From JBAXTE01 sp964653595 (GTDB lineage Bacteria; Bacteroidota; Bacteroidia; Bacteroidales; WCHB1-69), in the NCBI GenBank assembly GCA_964653595.1, contig CAZZHH010000066.1, positions 1 through 17,037 on the forward strand: a stretch of 17,037 bases of DNA, given 5' to 3'. Shown piece by piece: positions 8,284-15,269 of the stretch. Each line of letters opens with the position of its first letter. Within the stretch, counting starts at the first letter, position 1. A program made the position numbers and the translations under genes. The notes beneath the pieces are model-generated. The model ran no database searches. It was not told the origin of the DNA and saw only the letters and a list, made by a program, of their open reading frames with translations.

Positions 8284-11200
8284 ATGTATCGTAAAAAATG
8301 GTTTCTAAGTTGTGTCTTTGTGTTGTTCCTGCACGGAGGTTCTGCGTTTTCTCAGCAGAGTTGCAATACCCCATTAGAGATAACTGCCGAACAGTTGTCC
8401 AAAGAGCAGAATAGGGTCCAATCGCTGTTGAAAGATTTGAAAAAAGGAGATTTCTTTGCTTTGGAACTTCAAAGAATCGAAGCCGGTAAAAGCGGGAACG
8501 AGCGAATTGCGGCCTATAAATCCTTGGCAAAACAAGTGGTCTCGGTTTTACAGATCCAAGCCGAATTAAACTGGTTGGATCTGCAAACGGTAAAAGCGGC
8601 ATTGGATGCAATGAAAATGCGCCCGGACTTTGATTCTGCTAAAGCCGAAAGTAAGTACAAAGAGCTAATTTCACTGGTTAAACAAGGATTTAATGGAATA
8701 TACCAAAACGACAAGAACGCTTGGGAAAATGCCCAAAAAGCCTTAAAGCTGAAGAAGGAGTTGATGCTCTTGAGTCCGGATGTCATGATTGACAGATTGC
8801 TTACCGTTAAATATGAATTGGGGGAAAGAGCTCCTTTTGTCATGGCCGAAAGTTTGGGGGTACAGCCCAACAACTGGTCTAATCAGACCAGTGCAAGCCG
8901 GAATAATTTTAAGGCGGAACTGATGGAGGTGTCCGGATTGAAAAGCGGAAGCCCCCAAATCCGCCCCCTATTTAAACCAATAATGAGTGGTGCCGCCATT
9001 ACAGATTTGGCTCCTCACTGGGATGGAAAACGACTTCTGTTTACCTCTTTGGATACATTACGCCGGTGGCAGGTCTTTGAAATAGGGGTTGATGGATCGG
9101 ATTTAAAGCAAATTACACAGGTAAATGAAAAAGACCTGGAGTTTTTTGATGCGGCCTATCTTCCGGATGGCCGGATCGTTGCCGTTTGCAACATTGGCTA
9201 CCATGGCGTACCCTGCGTAAATGGGGGAGACCAGGTGGGAAACACCGTGCTTTACGACCCGAAGACAGGTAGCCTGCGCCGGCTGACTTTCGATCAAGAC
9301 GCCAATTGGAATCCTATTGTGCTCCCCAATGGCAAAATAATGTATACGCGGTGGGAATATACCGACCTGACCCACTACTTTTCCCGCATCGTGATGCATA
9401 TGAATCCCGACGGGACAGAGCAGAAATCCCTCTATGGAAGTGGATCCATGTTTCCCAATAGCATTTTTGATATGAAACCGCTACCTCAGAAAACCAATCG
9501 GTTTGTGGGAATTATCTCTGGACACCATGGGGTTGCCCGTTCGGGAAGAATGATTATTTTTGATCCGGCTAAAAGCAGGATGGAAGAAAAAGGGATGATT
9601 CAGGAATTGCCTTTCGGTGGACGAAAAATTATACCCGAAATAAAAGACGGACTGGTAGATGGAGTATGGCCTCAGTTTATTAAACCTTATCCGTTGACAG
9701 ACGAAACGTATCTGGTTACGGCAAAACTTTCACCCAACAGCCTTTGGGGTATCTATTTGGTGGATATCTATAACAACCTTACCTTGATTGCGAATGTCGA
9801 AGATGGCGGAATGATTTATTCTATCCCCGTACGGAAAACAGCGACCCCTCCCACAATTCCGGATAAGATAAAGAATGCAGAAAAAAGTGCAACGGTGTTT
9901 ATCCAGGATATTTATGAAGGAGAAGGCCTTCGGGGCGTACCTAAAGGACAGGTAAAATCTCTTCGGGTATTTGCTTATGAATATGCTTACCAGCGCACCT
10001 TGTCCGATCATTATAACCATGGAATACAGGCTGGATGGGATATCAAACGATTGATTGGGACTGTACCCGTGGAAGAGGACGGTTCTGCTATTTTTAAAAT
10101 CCCAGCCAATACGCCCATCTCTTTGCAGCCTTTGGATGCAGAAGGGAGAGCGATTCAATGGATGAGAAGTTGGCTTACCGGGATGCCCGGCGAGATTGTA
10201 TCGTGTGTAGGCTGTCACGAAGATCAAAATACAATTCCAGTGCCCAGGAAAACCTTGGCTTCAACGCGCAAGCCCAGAGAGATAAAGATTGCCGAAGGCG
10301 GCGTACGGCCTTATACCTTCAAGTATGAAATTCAGCCAATTCTTGATCGAGCCTGTATTGCGTGCCATAATGGAAATAAGGCAACTATGCCTAACTTCAA
10401 AGATACGTCGAGTGTTTCCGTAACCGATTGGAGCGGTACCCGCTATATGCAAAAAAGTTATTTGGCTTTTCATCCCTACGTAAACAGACAAGGCCCCGAA
10501 GCAGACATGTATGTAATGGCCCCTTATGAATACCATGCATCCACAAGCGAAGTTGTCCGGATGTTGAAGAGAGGACACCACAATGTGAAGTTGACGGATC
10601 AGGAGTGGGATCACCTCTACACCTGGATTGATTTGAATGCCCCCGGTAGGGGAACCTTTGATGCGAATCCGATAAATGGCATTGACCAGTATAGCCGACG
10701 GATGGAATTGGCCGACCGGTACAGTAATTCGGCTGTGGACTGGCGGAAAGAGATTGCCGAATATGCGGCATTTCTTAAGCAAAAGGGCGCCATTGTTCCT
10801 GCTATGCCTCAGGAAGAGTCTCCGGTGATGCATAAAAAGGGTAAGGTGGGTGGATGGCCCATGTCAATAATGGACATTAAAAAATTGCTTTCGAAGGAAA
10901 AAGAGCTACGAAAAGAAATCGAAGTGGCGGAAGGGGTAAAGATTGCCTTTGTACGGGTTCCTGCCGGAAAGTTCCTGTTTGGATCCAATGAAGGGTATCC
11001 CGATCAGGTTCCCGCTTCCAAAGCCGTGATCAAGAAGTCGTTTTGGATGTCTGAAAACGAGTTGACAAACGCTCAGTACAACGCCTTGGTTCCAGATCAT
11101 GATAGCCGAATCTATGCCCAATTCTGGAAAGATCATACCACACCGGGATATCCCGCAAATAAACCCAACCAGCCCGTGGTGCGTGTAAGTTATTTGGAGG

Positions 11201-11742
11201 CGATGGCCTATTGTGAAAAATTGTCCCAAAAGACCGGACTGAAGGTAAAACTGCCAACCGAAACACAGTGGGAATGGGCTTGCAGGGCTGGAAGTGATAC
11301 GAATTTCTGGTACGGGGATATGGATACAGACTTTACCAAATATGAAAATTTGGCCGATGTTCAATTAGAGAAAATGGCTGTAACCGGGATTAATCCGCAG
11401 CCAATGGAAAAGGATAATCCATGGTTTCAATATTATAATTACATACCACAAATTGCGAAGGTTAATGATGGGTGCATGATTCCTGCAGAATCTGGTAACT
11501 ATGAGGCCAATCCATTTGGGTTAATCAACATGCATGGTAATTTGGCAGAATGGACTAATTCTGTATATGAACCTTACGGTTCGATATCAAGGAGTAAGAC
11601 TGGACCTGCAGATAAACAAATTGTTGCCCGGGGGGGATCTTGGATTGACAGACCCAAAGATGCCACCGCGTCTGTTCGGAAAGCTTATTTGCCATGGCAA
11701 AAGGTTAATAGCGTAGGCATACGGTTAGTTATCGAGGATTGA
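8284..11742 (+). CDS. Exported multidomain protein: HzsA-like propeller, dihaem cytochrome c and SUMF1/FGE-like domain
   Basis: The 1152-residue protein begins with a signal peptide (YRKKWFLSCVFVLFLHGGSAFS). A Lys-rich helical region follows to about residue 220. A beta-propeller-like part at about 225-530 carries signatures of hydrazine-synthase-alpha-like proteins (LPNGKIMYTRWEYTDLTHYF, MNPDGTEQ with YGSGSMFPNSIF, SGHHGVARSGRMIIFDP). A middle domain from about 540 leads to two haem-c motifs, CVGCH (641-645) and CIACH (691-695), and the segment LKRGHHNVKL with LYTWIDLNAPG. Residues about 887-1152 form an FGE/SUMF1-like domain (VPAGKFLFGSNEG, LPTETQWEWACRAG, MHGNLAEW, RGGSW). The two cysteines used by true formylglycine-generating enzymes are absent after RGGSW, so it is probably not a sulfatase activator. 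It needs cytochrome-c maturation in the periplasm. Hydrazine synthesis is not implied. Its place after susCD suggests it acts on the imported ligand. Confidence 0.85.
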   Translation: MYRKKWFLSCVFVLFLHGGSAFSQQSCNTPLEITAEQLSKEQNRVQSLLKDLKKGDFFALELQRIEAGKSGNERIAAYKSLAKQVVSVLQIQAELNWLDLQTVKAALDAMKMRPDFDSAKAESKYKELISLVKQGFNGIYQNDKNAWENAQKALKLKKELMLLSPDVMIDRLLTVKYELGERAPFVMAESLGVQPNNWSNQTSASRNNFKAELMEVSGLKSGSPQIRPLFKPIMSGAAITDLAPHWDGKRLLFTSLDTLRRWQVFEIGVDGSDLKQITQVNEKDLEFFDAAYLPDGRIVAVCNIGYHGVPCVNGGDQVGNTVLYDPKTGSLRRLTFDQDANWNPIVLPNGKIMYTRWEYTDLTHYFSRIVMHMNPDGTEQKSLYGSGSMFPNSIFDMKPLPQKTNRFVGIISGHHGVARSGRMIIFDPAKSRMEEKGMIQELPFGGRKIIPEIKDGLVDGVWPQFIKPYPLTDETYLVTAKLSPNSLWGIYLVDIYNNLTLIANVEDGGMIYSIPVRKTATPPTIPDKIKNAEKSATVFIQDIYEGEGLRGVPKGQVKSLRVFAYEYAYQRTLSDHYNHGIQAGWDIKRLIGTVPVEEDGSAIFKIPANTPISLQPLDAEGRAIQWMRSWLTGMPGEIVSCVGCHEDQNTIPVPRKTLASTRKPREIKIAEGGVRPYTFKYEIQPILDRACIACHNGNKATMPNFKDTSSVSVTDWSGTRYMQKSYLAFHPYVNRQGPEADMYVMAPYEYHASTSEVVRMLKRGHHNVKLTDQEWDHLYTWIDLNAPGRGTFDANPINGIDQYSRRMELADRYSNSAVDWRKEIAEYAAFLKQKGAIVPAMPQEESPVMHKKGKVGGWPMSIMDIKKLLSKEKELRKEIEVAEGVKIAFVRVPAGKFLFGSNEGYPDQVPASKAVIKKSFWMSENELTNAQYNALVPDHDSRIYAQFWKDHTTPGYPANKPNQPVVRVSYLEAMAYCEKLSQKTGLKVKLPTETQWEWACRAGSDTNFWYGDMDTDFTKYENLADVQLEKMAVTGINPQPMEKDNPWFQYYNYIPQIAKVNDGCMIPAESGNYEANPFGLINMHGNLAEWTNSVYEPYGSISRSKTGPADKQIVARGGSWIDRPKDATASVRKAYLPWQKVNSVGIRLVIED

Positions 11743-11764
11743 TGTGCGGATAGAGATGATTAAT

Positions 11765-11826
11765 TTACCTAGAGAGATGAAATTGGTTGCAGCTTTGTCT
11801 CTTTAGGTAACATATTTTCTTTTATT
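11765..11826 (+). terminator. Hairpin terminator after the HzsA-like gene
   Basis: Bases 11765-11777 pair with 11798-11810 (TTACCTAGAGAGA with TCTCTTTAGGTAA, one G-U pair), enclosing a 20-base loop that can pair further at its base. A T-rich tract follows. It lies 22 bases after the stop codon and closes the locus. Confidence 0.7.
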
Positions 11827-11878
11827 TTGCACTGATTTAGTGTGAAAATGATTTTTTAATAAGGATTTAGGTGTCGTG

Positions 11879-11907
11879 TTGACAGATGAGGTTTTAATGA
11901 TTATAGT
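11879..11907 (+). promoter_or_regulatory. E. coli-style sigma70 promoter match upstream of second sigma gene
   Basis: TTGACA at 11879-11884 and TATAGT at 11902-11907 are separated by exactly 17 bases, 11 of 12 positions matching the classical sigma70 consensus. This is not the sequence the main Bacteroidota sigma factor prefers, and I found no good TTTG plus TAnnTTTG pair nearby. Use in the native host is uncertain. Confidence 0.3.
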
Positions 11908-11986
11908 AGGATAAATACATGTCAAATAGGATTTCTATTTTTTTTGTGTTTTGTAAACGTCGATTAGTAAACAGAAGAGCTTTCGG

Positions 11987-12553
11987 ATGACAAATATTCT
12001 ATTGATTTCGGATGACAAAATTCTTCGGGAATTGTATAAAGGAAATCATAAAGCTTTGGAACAGTTGTTTCAACTCTATTATGTATTGCTTTGCTATGAG
12101 GCGCGTAAATATATTCCTGAAAAATACATTGTTGAGGAGTTGGTGAATGATGTGTTTCTTCGATTACGGGAAAACAGGGAGACCTTATCTATTACTTCCT
12201 CTTTGAGGGGATATTTGATTCGATCCATTCATAATGCTTGCTTAAGTCATCTCCGAAAGAATCAAGTCCAAATCGCTGAATTATCGGACGATTGTACAGG
12301 GAATTCGCTCCTATCCATTGGGGAATCTCCCTTGGATTATATTTTATCAAAAGAGTTGATAGAACAAATTGACAATGCAATCGCAGAACTTCCCCCGCAA
12401 TATAAACGGGTTTTCCTGCTTAGTCGGTATGAAGACAAAACCTATATGGAAATCGCAGATGAGTTAAATATATCGGTAAATACGGTGAAGTTGTATTTGA
12501 AAAAAGCGCTTTCCAAACTTCGGGATAATTTATATGAATTTATGCATGCATAA
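11987..12553 (+). CDS. ECF sigma factor without adjacent anti-sigma gene
   Basis: The 188-residue product has ECF region 2 (about residues 15-85, with YIVEELVNDVFLRLRENRETL) and region 4 (about 130-180, helix-turn-helix YMEIADELNISVNTVKLYLKKALSKLR). It resembles the sigma factor at 1080 in layout but is clearly diverged. The ATG at 11987 gives normal length. A 14-base repeat (TTTCGGATGACAAA) at 11981-11994 and 12006-12019 places a second identical ATG context in another frame. No FecR-type gene follows: the next gene is glnN, convergent. It stands alone at the 3' side of the SusCD/HzsA-like locus, so it may control another locus or have lost its partner. Confidence 0.92.
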   Translation: MTNILLISDDKILRELYKGNHKALEQLFQLYYVLLCYEARKYIPEKYIVEELVNDVFLRLRENRETLSITSSLRGYLIRSIHNACLSHLRKNQVQIAELSDDCTGNSLLSIGESPLDYILSKELIEQIDNAIAELPPQYKRVFLLSRYEDKTYMEIADELNISVNTVKLYLKKALSKLRDNLYEFMHA

Positions 12554-12583
12554 AGGGAAGCCTCCCCGAAAGGAGACTTCCCT
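12554..12583. terminator. Hairpin between convergent sigma and glnN genes
   Basis: Bases 12554-12565 pair with 12572-12583 (AGGGAAG and CTCC with GGAG and CTTCCCT, one mismatch), with a six-base CCGAAA loop. It begins at the stop codon of the sigma gene and lies about 40 bases past the end of glnN, so it can serve both strands. T-runs on either side are weak. Confidence 0.6.
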
Positions 12584-12623
12584 CATGCAAAAACAAAACT
12601 ATCAACAAAAAATATATTCGTAT

Positions 12624-14810
12624 TTAGCGAATAAACAACAGCTCGCGGTATTTGGGCAGGGTCCACATCTGGTCGTCAACGGTTAGTTCCAGCTTGTCGA
12701 TGTGGTAGCGGATCTCTTCCAGCATGGGCACGATCTGGTCGTGGTAAGCGATGGCTTTGGTCCGTTCGCACTCAATCTTGTTGGCTACTTTTCGGGCTTC
12801 CACCATGGCATCAACCTTCTCTTTGATAAAGATGGTGCGTTTGGCGATGTCTTCGATGATTTCGAGGTTTTTGGCCGAAAGGAGCAGGGACTTGTCGCCC
12901 GGGAAAAGATCCTTCATCTTATGCACGTTGTCGATCAGCGACGACTGGTACTTTGTGGCCATGGGGATGATGTGGTTCATGGCCAGGTCGCCCAGCACAC
13001 GGGCCTCGATTTGCACCTTTTTGGTGTACATTTCCCATTTTACTTCGTTACAGGCGATAAGTTCTTTTTCGGTCATTACGCCGGTGGCTTCAAACATCTC
13101 GATAGTGCTCTTTTTCAGATAAGCATCGAAGATGACAGGCACGTTGGTTTCGCAGTCTAACCCGCGGGCCATGGCTTCCTGTCTCCACTCTTCGCTGTAA
13201 CCGTTGCCGTCGAAGATGATCGCCTTGCATGCCTGGGCTTCCTGGCGGATAACTTCGATGATGGCTGCGAACTTATCGGTGCCTGATGCGATCTTGGCAT
13301 CCACCTGGGCTTTGAAGAGCGTCAGCTGGTGAGCAACGGCTGCATTGAGCACCAGCATGGAGCTGGCGCAGTTGGCCGATGAACCTACCGCACGGAAATC
13401 GAAGCGGTTGCCGGTGAAGGCAAAAGGCGAAGTGCGGTTGCGGTCTGTATTGTCGATCAGCAACTCGGGCACCTGGCCAAAATCCAGTTTCAAGCCCTGC
13501 TTGCCAGCCAGATTGAAATCTTCGGGCTTGCTGTTGATCAGGTTGTCGAGCACTTCCGACAGCTGGCTGCCCAGGAAGCTCGAAATGATAGCGGGGGGCG
13601 CTTCGTGGGCACCTAGACGGTGGGCGTTGGTGGCCGACGAGATGCTGGCTTTCAGCAACGCATTGTGGTCGTACACGGCTTTGAGCACATTGACCACGAA
13701 GGTAACGAAACGGAGGTTTTCTTCGGGAGTCTTGCCCGGTCCCATCAGCTGTAAGCCGGTATCGGTTCCCAACGACCAGTTGTTGTGCTTGCCGGATCCG
13801 TTTACCCCCTTGAAGGGTTTTTCGTGAAGCAGCACCCGGAATCCGTGAGAACGGGCGATCTTCCGCATCAGCGACATAATCAGCAGGTTGTAGTCGTTGG
13901 CCAGGTTGCATTCCTCATAAATGGGAGCCAGCTCGAATTGGTTGGGGGCCACCTCGTTATGACGGGTCTTCACAGGAATACCCAACTTCAGGCTTTCAAT
14001 TTCCAAATCCTGCATAAAGGCGGCCACACGGGTGGGGATGGCCCCGAAGTAATGGTCTTCGAGCTGTTGGTTCTTCGAACTTTCGTGTCCCATCAGGGTG
14101 CGCCCGGTGAGCAGCAGGTCCGGACGGGCGGCATAAAGCCCTTCGTCTACCAGAAAATATTCCTGTTCCCAGCCCAAATAGGCATATACTTTTTTTACTT
14201 CGGGATTGAAGTAGTGGCAAACCTCCACGGCAGCCTTGTCTACGGCTTCCAAAGCCTTGATAAGGGGCGCCTTGTAGTCCAGTGATTCGCCGGTGTAGGC
14301 AATGAATACCGTGGGGATGCACAAGGTGTCGCCCACGATGAATGCCGGAGAAGAGGGGTCCCATGCCGAGTAGCCGCGTACTTCGAAGGTGTTGCGGATT
14401 CCGCCGCTGGGGAAGCTGGACGCATCCGGTTCTTGCTGGATAAGCAGTTTGCCGGCAAACTCTTCAATCATGCCGCCTTTCCCGTCGTGTTCAACAAAGG
14501 CATCATGCTTTTCGGCTGTACCTTCGGTAAGGGGGTGAAACCAGTGGGTGTAGTGAGTTACGCCGTTCTCGATGGCCCATTTTTTCATGCCTGCGGCTAC
14601 GGCGTCGGCTACCTCTCTACCCAGAGGGGCTCCGTTGTCGATGGCGTTTACCAATTGTTGGTAAGTCTTTTCCGGCAGGTATTTGAACATTTTTGCCCGG
14701 TTAAACACCATGCAGGCAAAGTAGTCGGAAGGCCTTTCCTTCGGCAATTGTACGTTGATGGCTTTCTTCTTGAAAGCGTCTTCTACTACGTGAAATCTTA
14801 AGTTTGACAT
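12624..14810 (-). CDS. glnN: Glutamine synthetase type III
   Basis: GlnN makes glutamine from glutamate, ammonia and ATP in the cytoplasm. The 728-residue length fits the large type III family (about 700-730), well above the roughly 450 residues of type I. Metal- and substrate-binding motifs are clear: EQEYFLVD from residue 215, KTRHNEVAPNQFELAP, NGSGKHNNW at 337-345 and NRTSPFAFTGNRFDFR. The C-terminus LPKYRELLF is highly typical of Bacteroidales GlnN. The ATG at 14810 has a good AAAGGGAT ribosome site just upstream. The asnA remnant ends 18 bases before it, so the pair was an operon. Codon use is much richer in G and C than in the sigma genes, as expected for a strongly expressed core gene. 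Its original promoter probably lay upstream of asnA and has been cut off by the insertion element. Confidence 0.97.
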   Translation of the reverse strand: MSNLRFHVVEDAFKKKAINVQLPKERPSDYFACMVFNRAKMFKYLPEKTYQQLVNAIDNGAPLGREVADAVAAGMKKWAIENGVTHYTHWFHPLTEGTAEKHDAFVEHDGKGGMIEEFAGKLLIQQEPDASSFPSGGIRNTFEVRGYSAWDPSSPAFIVGDTLCIPTVFIAYTGESLDYKAPLIKALEAVDKAAVEVCHYFNPEVKKVYAYLGWEQEYFLVDEGLYAARPDLLLTGRTLMGHESSKNQQLEDHYFGAIPTRVAAFMQDLEIESLKLGIPVKTRHNEVAPNQFELAPIYEECNLANDYNLLIMSLMRKIARSHGFRVLLHEKPFKGVNGSGKHNNWSLGTDTGLQLMGPGKTPEENLRFVTFVVNVLKAVYDHNALLKASISSATNAHRLGAHEAPPAIISSFLGSQLSEVLDNLINSKPEDFNLAGKQGLKLDFGQVPELLIDNTDRNRTSPFAFTGNRFDFRAVGSSANCASSMLVLNAAVAHQLTLFKAQVDAKIASGTDKFAAIIEVIRQEAQACKAIIFDGNGYSEEWRQEAMARGLDCETNVPVIFDAYLKKSTIEMFEATGVMTEKELIACNEVKWEMYTKKVQIEARVLGDLAMNHIIPMATKYQSSLIDNVHKMKDLFPGDKSLLLSAKNLEIIEDIAKRTIFIKEKVDAMVEARKVANKIECERTKAIAYHDQIVPMLEEIRYHIDKLELTVDDQMWTLPKYRELLFIR

Positions 14811-14828
14811 GATCCCTTTTTGTTGAAG

Positions 14829-15143
14829 TTATAGTAAAAAAATGTTGTTCTTATAGCACTCTTCATATTGCTCTTCCGGCCAGATGGAGGCTTGTACTTC
14901 GCCGATATGGGCTTTTTTAAGGAAGAACATGCAGAGTCTGGATTGGCCGATACCGCCTCCGATGGAGAAGGGCAGCTCTCCGTCGATCAACGCCTTGTGG
15001 AATTCGAGCTCTGTGCGTTCGGGGCAACCACACAGGTTGAGCTGGCGGAGCAGGGCTTCGCGGTCTACCCGGATGCCCATGGAGGATAGCTCGAAAGCGC
15101 AGTTCAGCACTTCATTCCAAAGAATGATGTCGCCGTTCAATCC
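14829..15143 (-). pseudogene. asnA: Aspartate-ammonia ligase, 3' fragment cut by insertion element
   Basis: Only the last 104 residues of AsnA (asparagine synthetase, aspartate plus ammonia plus ATP) remain, from GLNGDIILWNEVL to the TAA at 14829-14831. Diagnostic motifs are ELSSMGIRVD, GGGIGQSRLCMFFL and HIGEVQASIWPEEQ. AsnA is normally about 330-345 residues, so roughly 240 are missing, including much of the ATP- and aspartate-binding core. Homology stops exactly where the inverted repeat of the insertion element begins (15144). Reading further into the element meets TGA after a few codons, and only a TTG at 15140 could start the fragment, so no working enzyme is expected. Confidence 0.93.
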
Positions 15144-15163
15144 ATGAGCCCCCTTTAAAAAGT
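15144..15163 (+). repeat. Left terminal inverted repeat of the IS
   Basis: Twenty bases match the complement of 16966-16985 without error. GAGCC at its outer end also pairs with GGCTC at 15165-15169, so a small hairpin can form at this end only. AsnA coding sequence abuts it directly. Confidence 0.92.
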
Positions 15164-15269
15164 CGGCTCAAGTATTCTTTGTGCTAAATTGTCCATCACA
15201 AAATTCTTTCGATTAATCGCCGGGTGGAATATCCTTCGTATTTTTGTGGTATCAAAAGAAACAACGTTT

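Noticed and set aside
8284..11742. True hydrazine synthase subunit
   Set aside because: No HzsB or HzsC partner is nearby, and the fused FGE-like domain and SusCD context do not fit anaerobic ammonium oxidation.
10942..11742. Active sulfatase-maturing FGE
   Set aside because: The required cysteine pair is missing and no sulfatase gene is in the window.
12702..14801. Several 120-170-codon + strand frames opposite glnN
   Set aside because: They mirror the GC-rich codons of glnN and show no domain features of their own.
14829..15140. Short intact gene starting at TTG 15140
   Set aside because: It is plainly the tail of AsnA; a 103-residue product would lack most of the active site.
15189..15269. 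TTG start giving a 568-residue transposase
   Set aside because: The extra 27 residues overlap a promoter-like element, and the ATG at 15270 gives the family's normal length.
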